This document shows positions 17,734 to 26,043 of a DNA stretch of 64,000 nucleotides, one piece after another; the stretch's first letter is position 1, and every line of letters starts with the position of its first letter. The stretch comes from Paracoccus albicereus (GTDB lineage Bacteria > Pseudomonadota > Alphaproteobacteria > Rhodobacterales > Rhodobacteraceae). The notes below the pieces were generated by a model. That model was not told the origin of the DNA and did no database searches. It worked only from the letters and a program-made list of their open reading frames with translations. Made by a program: the position numbers and the translations under genes. The DNA lies in contig NZ_JAKZEU010000007.1 in NCBI RefSeq assembly GCF_024359525.1, positions 62,001-126,000 of the forward strand, in the 5' to 3' direction.

Positions 17734-18387
17734 ATGTCGCCCGCTCGTCCCTATGATCGCACCGAACGCCTCAGCGATGCGCTTGTCCATCTGGCCGGCC
17801 TTGTCCTCGCGCTTGGGGCCGTTCCGGTTCTCATCACGCTCGCGGCGTTGTGGCATGCCGATGTGGTCAGCGTCCTTGGCGTTTCAGTCTATGGTGGCAC
17901 GCTGATCGCGATGCTGACCGCCTCGCTGGCCTGCAACCACGTCACCGCCGAAGAATGGTCCGGCTTGCTACGCCGTCTCGATCATTCGGCGATCTTCCTG
18001 AAGATTGCGGGCACTGTGACGCCGTTCGTCCTGCTGTCCCGCACCGGCACGACCTTTCTGATCGGCATGTGGGTCGCCGCGATCGCAGCAAGCCTGATCG
18101 CGATGGTAAGCCGACGCCGGACGAACGGGCTGAGCGTCGTCATCGGCCTCGCCATGGGCTGGGCGGTGCTGGTCGCCGGCGGTGAGGTCATCGCGGCGAC
18201 ATCCACCCCGGTCTTCTTCCTGATGATCGCGGGAGGTATCGCCTATTCGCTCGGGACGCCGTTCCTGCTGTGGAAGGGACTGCGCTTCCACAACACGATC
18301 TGGCACGGCTTCGTCGTCGTCGCCTCGATCGTGTTCTTCGTGGCGATCACATGGCACCTGGCCGCCACCAGTCCCGTGAAGGTCTGA
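17734..18387 (+). CDS. Hemolysin III family membrane protein
   Basis: This 217-residue protein has seven predicted transmembrane segments and belongs to the HlyIII/adiponectin-receptor-like superfamily. It has the N-terminal ERLSDALVHLAGLVLA, RRLDHSAIFLKIAGTVTPF (conserved Asp-His) and the C-terminal HNTIWHGFVVVASIVFFVAI with histidines that bind zinc in this superfamily. Despite the name, a hemolytic role is not established for most bacterial members. It is an isolated gene. Confidence 0.9.
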   Translation: MSPARPYDRTERLSDALVHLAGLVLALGAVPVLITLAALWHADVVSVLGVSVYGGTLIAMLTASLACNHVTAEEWSGLLRRLDHSAIFLKIAGTVTPFVLLSRTGTTFLIGMWVAAIAASLIAMVSRRRTNGLSVVIGLAMGWAVLVAGGEVIAATSTPVFFLMIAGGIAYSLGTPFLLWKGLRFHNTIWHGFVVVASIVFFVAITWHLAATSPVKV

Positions 18388-18460
18388 ACCCGGTCGTTGG
18401 CCCTAAGGGCGGCTGATATTTGCGCCGCAATCGCAACCCTATGAGCGTGCCCCGGAGCGG

Positions 18461-19507
18461 TCAAAGGCTGTCGATGACTATCCCTGCGATCGCGGCGGTA
18501 TCCTTCCAGCCGGGCAAAGCCTGCGCAGCCTTGCTTGCCGCTTGGGCCATCCTGTCGCGGTCACCGGCCTTGGAAAGCAATGTTCGCAGCGCATCCGCGA
18601 AAGCCTCGACGTCGTCGGGCGGAACCAGCAACCCGGCGCCCGGTGGAACCGTGTCGGGCACCGCGCCGGCCTTGGTCGAGACGATAGGCAGGCCATGGCT
18701 GATCGCCTCGTCGAAGACGATGCCATAGCCTTCGAACCGGGTCGCCAGCGCGAAGATCGATGCCGACGCGTAAAGACCCTGCAATTCCTCTGCCGAGACC
18801 CGACCGGCAAGCCGCAACCTGTCACCAAGACCGGTCTGCTTCACCATCCGCGCCAGATCATCGGCATGGGCGCGGTGCCACGGATTGCCCACGATCACCG
18901 CCCGCCAGTCGAGATCGTCCAGCCGCGACAGCGCTTCGATCAGGATGTCGTGGCCCTTGCGCGGATGCAGGATACCGACCGACAGGATCAGGGGCGGCTT
19001 GTCTGCTACGGGCGTGAAGTGCGGACGATCGATTCCGGGCCGCGCGATGGTGATCCGCGCCGGATCGACATCGTAGCGGTGCACGAGCGTGTCGCGGGTA
19101 TGTGGACTAGGGACAAGAACGTGTCGCGCCAGGCGCAGATTGTCGCGCTCGGTCCGAAAAAGATGATCGCGCGTGGACGGATCGAGGCCGGTTTCCAGCG
19201 CGAGCGGATGATGGATCATCGCGACGATCGGCGCGCGGACACCAGCAAGGCCATGGGTCTCGATCGCGCCGAAGACCAACCCATCCAGGATCAGGACACG
19301 TTCGGCGTCGATCCCCTGCAACTGCGCCACTGCGTCGGTCATTTCGGCCGCGCTCGGGTCCGGGAAGCTTGCGGGCAGTTGCAGATGCGTGACGTTGCGG
19401 CCCTGATCACGCAGGCCCATCAACAGACGCCGCTCGTAGATATAGCCGCCGGTCAGCGTCTCGATATCGCCGGGAATGGCGAAAGCGGCGGATCGCAGCA
19501 CGCTCAT
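18461..19507 (-). CDS. Glycosyltransferase family 4
   Basis: This 348-residue GT-B fold glycosyltransferase has an N-terminal GGYIYERRLLMGLRDQG acceptor domain. Its C-terminal domain has LSVGILHPRKGHDILIEAL, the FEGYGIVFDEAISHGLPIV motif (E-x7-E, phosphate of the nucleotide sugar) and GLLVPPDDVEAFADAL. It probably transfers a sugar from a nucleotide donor to a lipid or other acceptor. ATG at 19507 overlaps the permease stop by four bases; a longer frame to 20068 only shadows the permease. It is the last gene of a six-gene leftward operon with a CDP-alcohol phosphotransferase, which suggests a phospho- or glycolipid pathway. Confidence 0.88.
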   Translation of the reverse strand: MSVLRSAAFAIPGDIETLTGGYIYERRLLMGLRDQGRNVTHLQLPASFPDPSAAEMTDAVAQLQGIDAERVLILDGLVFGAIETHGLAGVRAPIVAMIHHPLALETGLDPSTRDHLFRTERDNLRLARHVLVPSPHTRDTLVHRYDVDPARITIARPGIDRPHFTPVADKPPLILSVGILHPRKGHDILIEALSRLDDLDWRAVIVGNPWHRAHADDLARMVKQTGLGDRLRLAGRVSAEELQGLYASASIFALATRFEGYGIVFDEAISHGLPIVSTKAGAVPDTVPPGAGLLVPPDDVEAFADALRTLLSKAGDRDRMAQAASKAAQALPGWKDTAAIAGIVIDSL

Positions 19508-21084
19508 CCGACCTGTTCGGGCGCCGTTCGGGCAAGAACGACACGTTCCAGGGCGGAGACCCCGGCATGGAACAGGACTGCCAGGACCGCTGTCGCCATG
19601 ATGGCCGACCAAAGCATGTCGTATTCCGACAGTGAGGCTGACAGCGCCATCAGGCTGCCAATGCCGCGACCGGTAGCCAGCCACTCGACCACGGTGACGG
19701 CCAGGATCGCTGCGGGGACGGACATGCGCGCGCTGGCGAAGAAGGCCGGCAACATGGCGGGGATGCGGACGTGGATCAGCCGCGAGACGGGGCCCGCCGC
19801 GTAGCTGTCGAAGACATCCATGATCTGGCCCGGCGCCTGCCGCAACCCGTGCAGGCAGGCGACGAGGCTGGGGAAGAACACCATCACCGCGACCAGCGAG
19901 ATCGTTCCGACAGCCCCGCGTCCCAGGACCAGTACGATCAGCGGCGCGGTGGTGACGATGGGAATGGCCCGTAATGCCACGGCCACCGGCATCGCGACCG
20001 CGGCGATGGGCGGAAAAAGGATCAGGACGATGGCGATGGCTGCGCCCAGCCCCAGGCCGGCGGCCCAACCCGGCACGACATAGACTGCCGTCTCGACCAG
20101 CGCGGTGCCGAGCCGCGCCCGCGTCTCTGCCGCGTCAGGCGCGCTCAGCAAGGCACGGGCTACGTCGTCAGGCCCCTTGGCGAAAAACGGGTTCAGCTGG
20201 GCGATCTGGATCACCGCCCACCACAAGGCCAGTGCCAAGACAGCGAGCGTCAGCGTGCGTAACATGCGCGCCGTGACGCCCAGTGCGCCGACCGCCTGTG
20301 CCGGCGCAATGATCACTGGCGGTTTCTCGTCCAGCACAAAACGCGCCAGCCAACCGATCGCTGCGAAGACGAGGATCGAGACCAGCGCGGCGACGCAGGC
20401 CAGTGCCCAGATCGCGGGCACATCCATCGCGCGGATGAAACGGACCGTCAGGACACCCATCCCGCGCTCTGCCCCCGTGAACTCACCCACCATCGCGCCA
20501 AGGAATGCGGCGGGCGCAGCGATCTGCAAGCCAGCGAACAGATAGGGCAAGGCGGCGCGTGCACGGACGCGCACGATCTCGGTCCAGCGCCCGCGCCCAT
20601 AAATCCGCACCAGATCCAGCCAGGAAGCCGGCGCGGCGCGAAGTCCGACCATCAGCGGGACGAGCGTCGTGTAATAGACGGCAAGCGCGGCGAGCCAGAT
20701 CTGCGGCCCGTCACCCGGACCCAGAAGGACGCGCAGGATCGGCCCGGTCGCCACCAGCGGCAGGCAGAAGATCAGAAGGGCGAGGTTCATCACGGCGCGC
20801 TCGGCCCGGGGCCAGGCCAGCGCCACCACAGCGAGCAGGATCGCTGCGAGATTGCCGATGACGAACCCGGCCGCCGCGTTGGCCAGCGTCTCTGCCAGCG
20901 CCCGTCCCATGAGACCGCGATTGGCGACAAGCCAGTTCAAGACCTCGGCCGGTGCCGCCAGTACGAAGCTTCCCGCCGTCGCGCGCGCGGCCAGATCCCA
21001 CGCCAGCAGGATCAGGATCACGCCGAAGGCAGAACCAAGACCGGACCGCAGTGGCTGCGCGATGGTCCCGACCGCCGTCGTCAC
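19504..21084 (-). CDS. ABC transporter permease with two fused transmembrane domains
   Basis: This 526-residue inner-membrane protein contains two BPD-type permease domains in tandem (about 1-260 and 270-520), each with six hydrophobic segments. Each also has an EAA-like loop (VGLRAAPASWLDLVRIYGRG and HGLRQAPGQIMDVFDSYAAG). NitT/TauT-type permeases are normally ~250-residue homodimers, so this is a fused pair that would make a monomeric channel with the ATPase. It overlaps both the ATPase gene (upstream, four bases) and the glycosyltransferase gene (four bases). Substrate is set by the binding protein, probably a small heterocycle or precursor. Confidence 0.88.
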   Translation of the reverse strand: MTTAVGTIAQPLRSGLGSAFGVILILLAWDLAARATAGSFVLAAPAEVLNWLVANRGLMGRALAETLANAAAGFVIGNLAAILLAVVALAWPRAERAVMNLALLIFCLPLVATGPILRVLLGPGDGPQIWLAALAVYYTTLVPLMVGLRAAPASWLDLVRIYGRGRWTEIVRVRARAALPYLFAGLQIAAPAAFLGAMVGEFTGAERGMGVLTVRFIRAMDVPAIWALACVAALVSILVFAAIGWLARFVLDEKPPVIIAPAQAVGALGVTARMLRTLTLAVLALALWWAVIQIAQLNPFFAKGPDDVARALLSAPDAAETRARLGTALVETAVYVVPGWAAGLGLGAAIAIVLILFPPIAAVAMPVAVALRAIPIVTTAPLIVLVLGRGAVGTISLVAVMVFFPSLVACLHGLRQAPGQIMDVFDSYAAGPVSRLIHVRIPAMLPAFFASARMSVPAAILAVTVVEWLATGRGIGSLMALSASLSEYDMLWSAIMATAVLAVLFHAGVSALERVVLARTAPEQVG

Positions 21085-21878
21085 GCCACGGCGCCTTCTG
21101 CCAGCGCATCCGAGACCTGCATCACGAGTGCGCGGAAATTCTCGCTCCGCTCGATCCCCGCCGGCCTCGGACGTGGCAGGGACACGGCGATGTCGGCGGC
21201 GATCTGCGCCGGGCGCGGCGACAGGACCAGCACGCGGTCGGAAAGCAGGACGGCCTCATCGACCGAATGGGTGACCAGAAGCGTGGTCGTGCCGCGCGGT
21301 TCCCACAGCTTCGGCAGATCGCGCGCCAGCTGGCGGCGCGTCAGTTCATCCACCGCACCGAACGGTTCGTCCAGCAAGAGCAGGCTTGGCTCGGTCACCA
21401 GCGCGCGTGCGATCGCCGCGCGCTGGCGCATGCCGCCCGACAAGGCGGACGGCCGCGCGTCACCGAAGCCGGCCAGTCCCACGAGATCGATCAGCCCGTC
21501 CACCGCCGTGCGGTCGGCGGGCCGGCCGGCCAGCGTCAGTGCCAGAGCGATGTTGCCGCGCAGGCTGCGCCACGGCAGCAGTGACGGGTCCTGAAAGGCC
21601 ATCGCGATTGCGCCCTGACGTTGCAACGACGCGGGTGGCGCGCCGCCGATCAGGACCGCCCCCGCGCTTGGCGTCTCTAGCCCGGCAATCAGCCGCAGTA
21701 ATGTGGACTTGCCGCAGCCCGAGGGGCCGACGAAGGCCGTCGTCTTCCCACCGTCAAACACAGCGTCCAAAGGCGCCAACGCCTGCGTCCCGTCCGCAAA
21801 GGACTTGCACAGGCCTTCGCAGACGATGTCGGGCGACGCGACGGATTTCATCTCGGCCGCGCGCGGATCAGGCGCCAT
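21081..21878 (-). CDS. ABC transporter ATPase, NitT/TauT family
   Basis: This 265-residue ATPase has Walker A GPSGCGKST, Q-loop AFQDPSLLPWRS, signature LSGGMRQRAAIARAL, Walker B LLLLDEPFGAVD and switch VTHSVDEA. It energises the double-length permease encoded just downstream. It overlaps the binding-protein gene by 11 bases; an internal ATG at 21851 is an alternative start. Standard length for the family. Confidence 0.95.
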   Translation of the reverse strand: MAPDPRAAEMKSVASPDIVCEGLCKSFADGTQALAPLDAVFDGGKTTAFVGPSGCGKSTLLRLIAGLETPSAGAVLIGGAPPASLQRQGAIAMAFQDPSLLPWRSLRGNIALALTLAGRPADRTAVDGLIDLVGLAGFGDARPSALSGGMRQRAAIARALVTEPSLLLLDEPFGAVDELTRRQLARDLPKLWEPRGTTTLLVTHSVDEAVLLSDRVLVLSPRPAQIAADIAVSLPRPRPAGIERSENFRALVMQVSDALAEGAVA

Positions 21879-22866
21879 GAACCTCTTCGAGGATGGACCG
21901 GTCCCAAAGATCGGGCGTCACCTCACGTCCCAGAAGCGCCAGCGTCTCGATATTCGCGGCGACCGTCTCGTCCGTCCACCATCCGAAGCCGTTGGCGTCG
22001 GTCAGATCCGAAAACATTAGCGGCACCTGCCGCTCGGCCTGCAGCTTCTGCGTCGGCAGGTCAAGGCCGGCGTCGGGGAACATCGCCATCGTCAGTTCGG
22101 CTGCCGCGTCGGTATCGTCGCGATAAGCCTGCCATCCGGCGACCTCGCCTGCCATCAGCGCAACCAGCTCGGCGCGGCGATTGGCAAGGCTGTCCTCGGT
22201 CGCGATATAGGTCTGCGAATGGACCGCATAGCCGTGATCGGCCATCAGCATGGTCTGGTTCTCGACCCCCTGAATGGTCATCGCGACAGGCAGATCGGTT
22301 TCCCAGCACAGAAGGCAATCGACCTCTCCGGCGACCAGCGGCTGGGCGGAATATTGCGTCGGGATCACCTTGATCGCGTCGATATCGACGTCGTTCAGGC
22401 TGCACAACGCCTGCAGGACCGGCGTGTTGGCCAGTGCCATGCCGATCCGCTTGCCAGCAAGATCAGCCGGCGCATTGACGGGATTTGCGGGCAGCGAGGC
22501 GATGGCGAAGGGATTTTTCTGCATCGCCACACCGATGATCTTGAAAGGCGCGCCTTCAGCGACCGCAGCAGTGGTATAATCGGCGGCAGAAATCCCGACG
22601 AGAGCGGTTCCCGCGACGACCGGCGGCTCGACCGGCGCATTGGGCCCGCCCTGCAGCAGCGAGACGTCCAGCCCCGCATCGCGCCACAGGCCGCGATCCT
22701 GCGCGATGTAGCTGCCCGCGAACTGGACCGAGTGCAGCCAGGACAATTGCAGCGAGACGGGCGTCTGAGCGGCGGCCATCCGGGGGCGCATCGCCAGCGG
22801 CAAGGTGCTCGCGGCGGCGCCGACGGCCAGCATCTGGCGTCGCGTCAGGTGGGAAAGGCGGCGCAT
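21868..22866 (-). CDS. ABC transporter substrate-binding protein, NMT1/THI5-like
   Basis: This 332-residue periplasmic binding protein starts at ATG 22866 with AGGAGA upstream. The leader RRLSHLTRRQMLAVGAAAS contains a twin-arginine-like motif and a hydrophobic core, so Tat export is likely. The mature part begins VSLQLSWLHSVQFAGSYIAQDRG, typical of the NMT1/THI5-like family that binds pyrimidine, riboflavin or other flat ligands. The later LLCWETDLPVAM is also family-like. Substrate is not determined. The frame extending to 23055 adds residues without similarity. Middle gene of the six-gene operon. Confidence 0.88.
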   Translation of the reverse strand: MRRLSHLTRRQMLAVGAAASTLPLAMRPRMAAAQTPVSLQLSWLHSVQFAGSYIAQDRGLWRDAGLDVSLLQGGPNAPVEPPVVAGTALVGISAADYTTAAVAEGAPFKIIGVAMQKNPFAIASLPANPVNAPADLAGKRIGMALANTPVLQALCSLNDVDIDAIKVIPTQYSAQPLVAGEVDCLLCWETDLPVAMTIQGVENQTMLMADHGYAVHSQTYIATEDSLANRRAELVALMAGEVAGWQAYRDDTDAAAELTMAMFPDAGLDLPTQKLQAERQVPLMFSDLTDANGFGWWTDETVAANIETLALLGREVTPDLWDRSILEEVHGA

Positions 22867-22937
22867 GACGTATCTCCTGTGGATCGCCGCCAGACTAGCG
22901 GCTGAGGGCTGCGGGGCAAGAAGACAAATTTGGGCAA

Positions 22938-24536
22938 TCAGGCCGGCGGTGTAAGATCCGTGGCGCTGAAACCGCGAAGGATCAGATCGCGCATGTCCTG
23001 CATCGGGATCGCAGGCGCGTTCACCGGCGGGATCAGGCCCGGCGCCAGGCCCCATCGGGCCGTGCGCGCGACGAGCGCTTCGGGTCCGATGACGTGGATC
23101 GGGACCTCATCAATCTCTGTCAGGGCGATGGACGCGGCCGCCTGATGATCGCCCAGCACGATCATCAACGGCGGATTCTCGGCATGGCGCAACGCGTAAG
23201 AGACAACGGTCTGCAACACGTAGTCGATCGAGAGACGGTATTGCTGCCGCATGCGGTCGCGGTCACGCCAGACAACGCTTGGCGGATCGCCGGAGCTGGC
23301 CATCCCATCGAAGACCCGTCCATCCCCCAGATCGTCCCAGTCGATCAGTCTTGGCACCGGCACCCAAGGCGCGTGCGACGATATCAGCGCGATCTGCGCG
23401 AACAGGTGCCGGGTACGCTCGCCCTGGCGCAGAAGGCGGTCCATGGATGCGAGTGTGAACTGGTCCGGCATTGTGACCCAGTTGAACGGCTGGCCGCGAT
23501 AGCCCAGATCAGCGGCGGCCAGCACGGTGTCGAAGCCAATCGTCTCGGCCTCGGGCCAGGGCATCGTGACGGCGGGCATGATTGCTGCAGTCTGAAATCC
23601 GGCTGTCCGTGCGATATGGAACAGGCCCTGCCGCCCGCTGGCCAAGGCGGCGAGATAGCGCGACTGATCGTCGGTCCAGAGGCCGCTGGAAAAGCTTTCA
23701 TGCGCAAGCCAGCTTTGTCCGCCCTGCGTCGGAGAGATCAGAAAGCCCGAGCGCACCGCCAGCCCCGCCTGTGCAAATTCGGCCTCGGCGCGGCGCAAGT
23801 TCGGCAGATGCGTCTCGGCATAGAACGGCACGTCGAAACTCGCGCGACCGTAGCTTTCCAGAAAGATCACCAGCACGTCGCGATCGATGGCCTGAAGCAG
23901 ACCGGGCGCGTCGGCCAGCGGATCCCGAGCCGCCGCGCGCCGGAAATCCGCAAGATCGACCGCCGTGCGCCGAACCAGCGCGACGCGGTCGATCGCGTAG
24001 CGCGTGGCGGCCGCGTCGACGGCGCCGATCGTCGTGCCCGAGGCGGTCACGCCTGCGATCAATGCGAGCATCGCGGCGGCACCGGCAGCAGGCCACGGAC
24101 CTCGGCTCCGCCCCTGCCATTGCCGCAGCGCCCAGATCATCGACGCAGCGATGATGCAGACAAGAAGCACGGAAGCGACGACAGCCAGAACGGCGACGCC
24201 GGTTCCGAACGAGCCTGCGACCACCCGGACCGAGGCATCGACCAATGTCAGGTCGGCGACGGGATTGAAGGCGCGTCCCAGAACCTCGCGCGCGGTCATG
24301 TCGGCGATCTTGAGGACGGCGAGCAGGGTCAATGCGATTGCTGCCAGGACGCAATAGGCCCGGCCCGCCAGCCCCTGACCGAGAGTAGATGCAATCAGAA
24401 GCAGCGCAGGCAGTTCCAAAGGCAGACGAAGCAACGCGTCCGGCGCAAGCGCGTCCATGCTGGCCGGCAGGATCAGGACAAGCCAGATTGCCACCGCAGC
24501 GATAAGCCGCCTCAAGCGCGACGTTCCCGAAGCCAC
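22938..24536 (-). CDS. Membrane-anchored sulfatase/alkaline-phosphatase-superfamily protein
   Basis: This 532-residue protein has five or so N-terminal transmembrane segments (residues ~8-170) followed by a periplasmic hydrolase/transferase domain. That domain has VIFLESYGR (metal-binding Glu region), GGQSWLAH (candidate nucleophile Ser/Thr), ALISSHAPW and VLGDHQAA (metal-binding Asp-His). The architecture resembles phosphoethanolamine and phosphoglycerol transferases of the LtaS/OpgB type. It lies in one operon with a CDP-alcohol phosphotransferase (overlap of 25 bases), so it may add or remove a phospholipid-derived head group. Exact reaction unknown. Confidence 0.75.
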   Translation of the reverse strand: MASGTSRLRRLIAAVAIWLVLILPASMDALAPDALLRLPLELPALLLIASTLGQGLAGRAYCVLAAIALTLLAVLKIADMTAREVLGRAFNPVADLTLVDASVRVVAGSFGTGVAVLAVVASVLLVCIIAASMIWALRQWQGRSRGPWPAAGAAAMLALIAGVTASGTTIGAVDAAATRYAIDRVALVRRTAVDLADFRRAAARDPLADAPGLLQAIDRDVLVIFLESYGRASFDVPFYAETHLPNLRRAEAEFAQAGLAVRSGFLISPTQGGQSWLAHESFSSGLWTDDQSRYLAALASGRQGLFHIARTAGFQTAAIMPAVTMPWPEAETIGFDTVLAAADLGYRGQPFNWVTMPDQFTLASMDRLLRQGERTRHLFAQIALISSHAPWVPVPRLIDWDDLGDGRVFDGMASSGDPPSVVWRDRDRMRQQYRLSIDYVLQTVVSYALRHAENPPLMIVLGDHQAAASIALTEIDEVPIHVIGPEALVARTARWGLAPGLIPPVNAPAIPMQDMRDLILRGFSATDLTPPA

Positions 24537-25276
24537 AGGATATCGACCGCGAAGGACCAGACGACCAATGCGAGCGCCAGCCTTGCGGCGATGATTGCGG
24601 CGCCGTCATGCAGGTCTGGCCATTGCAGCAGGATCAGCGCCGCCAGTTGAACGACGCAGATCGCCTTGCGCCGCCATCGCTGCGGCAACGGCGCGGCAAG
24701 CCAGGGCCAGAGCACCGTTGCGACGACGAAGACATAGCGGACGAGGCCAAGCGCCAGCACCTCTGCCCCGGCGGCGGTCCCGATAAAGGCGTGCAGCGCA
24801 AGAACCAGCGCCAGCGCGGCATCGACCTCGATATCGAAGCGGGCGCCGAAGGCGCTGGCCATCCCGGTGCGTCGGGCAAACCAGCCGTCGACCCCGTCGA
24901 GGGTCAGCGCTACGGCCGCGACCATCGCGACGGCACGCCCCGTCGCCTCGCCCGTGATCAGCGGTCCGATCAGCGCCAGCATCATGGCGGCGCGGATCAG
25001 GGTAACGGTGTTCGCGGGTCCGAACCGTCCTGTCGGAAGGTGCCTTCGTGCCAGTTGTCCGACGATCAGCCACATCCCCACGCAAAGCCCGAACGGGACG
25101 ACCCAGCCGAGGGGTGCTGTCACGCGCAGGCCTGCGCAGCTTGCCAGAGTCGCTGCCAGCGCCGCGATGCCCGCGCCAGTCCACCCCCCCGCCCAGCCCA
25201 CGCGCAGTGACGTAGCGCGGTCTAGCCGCGGGACGGCTGCATCATGTGTCCGGGATGGAAGGCCCCATTGGCTCAT
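24512..25276 (-). CDS. CDP-alcohol phosphatidyltransferase family membrane protein
   Basis: This 254-residue inner-membrane enzyme carries the complete family motif, from LDGVDGWFARR through GARFDIEVD. This is D-x2-DG-x2-AR-x8-G-x3-D-x3-D, whose aspartates bind two metal ions. It transfers a phosphoalcohol from a CDP-alcohol to a second alcohol. Several hydrophobic helices surround the motif. It is the first gene of the operon that continues with the sulfatase-fold protein, the ABC importer and the glycosyltransferase. The particular alcohol is unknown. Confidence 0.88.
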   Translation of the reverse strand: MSQWGLPSRTHDAAVPRLDRATSLRVGWAGGWTGAGIAALAATLASCAGLRVTAPLGWVVPFGLCVGMWLIVGQLARRHLPTGRFGPANTVTLIRAAMMLALIGPLITGEATGRAVAMVAAVALTLDGVDGWFARRTGMASAFGARFDIEVDAALALVLALHAFIGTAAGAEVLALGLVRYVFVVATVLWPWLAAPLPQRWRRKAICVVQLAALILLQWPDLHDGAAIIAARLALALVVWSFAVDILWLRERRA

Positions 25277-25380
25277 CTGATCGACGTTAGGCCCTTGATC
25301 CGATGCGTCAAGCGTGCGCTCACCGCTTTGAGAGCGGCTAAAACCACGCTATCGTGATCTGAAACGAAAAGGTGATGGCG

Positions 25381-25926
25381 ATGAAGCCGACCCCAAGCGG
25401 ATACCGTCCCCCTGCGCGATGGCTGCACTGGCTGACCGCCCTGCTGGTGCTGCTGATGATTCCCGCGGGTCTGATCATGGTTCGCGAGGGACTGCCCCGC
25501 CCCGTGCAGGATACGCTGTTTCTGTTTCACAAGAACGCGGGTGTCATCGTCTTCCTGCTGATGGTGGTCCGATTGATCTATCGCTGGCGCAACCCGCCGC
25601 CGCCGCTTCCCGCATCGGTGCCCGACTGGCAGCGGCTGGCGGCCAGATTGTCGCACGGTGCGCTGTACCTTTTGGCGATCCTGCTTCCCATCACCGGTTA
25701 TGTCCGGGTTCGCGCCGACCGTTATCCGATCGAGGGGCTGGACGCGCTTGGCATCGGCACGATGCTGCCCAAGTCAGAAGCGCTTGCAGGCGCGGCGAGC
25801 GAGCTTCACGAGACGCTGGCATTTCTTCTGATCGCCGTGCTGCTAGTGCATCTGGCGGCGGCAATCCAGCATGCGGTGGTCAAGCGCGACGGAATCTGGG
25901 CAAGGATGTGGCCGCCTACTGGATAA
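25381..25926 (+). CDS. Cytochrome b561
   Basis: This ~181-residue four-helix diheme cytochrome has conserved His residues in RWLHWLTALLVLL (helix 1), FLFHKNAGVIVF (helix 2), RLSHGALYLLAILLPITGY and ELHETLAFLLIAVLLVHLAAA (helix 4, pair 13 apart). It is a membrane quinol-linked electron carrier, possibly a superoxide:ubiquinone oxidoreductase as for E. coli CybB (family knowledge). ATG at 25381 with AAAAGG eight bases upstream is preferred; in-frame starts at 25372 and 25375 are alternatives. It is divergent from the operon to its left. Confidence 0.88.
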   Translation: MKPTPSGYRPPARWLHWLTALLVLLMIPAGLIMVREGLPRPVQDTLFLFHKNAGVIVFLLMVVRLIYRWRNPPPPLPASVPDWQRLAARLSHGALYLLAILLPITGYVRVRADRYPIEGLDALGIGTMLPKSEALAGAASELHETLAFLLIAVLLVHLAAAIQHAVVKRDGIWARMWPPTG

Positions 25927-26043
25927 GGTGGCGCAGACACGGTCGGCGAGGCTTGGCCGATGGTTCTTGCTGCGTCGCAGCAGAAGTGCGAGTGAGAGGA
26001 TTGGCATTTGCCGGACGACAGCAGCGACAGACGAATTAGCCTT

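Noticed and set aside
18461..20068. Long reading frame extending the glycosyltransferase by 187 codons
   Set aside because: The extension is Arg/Gly/His-rich shadow of the ABC permease gene in another frame; the family N-terminus begins at 19507.
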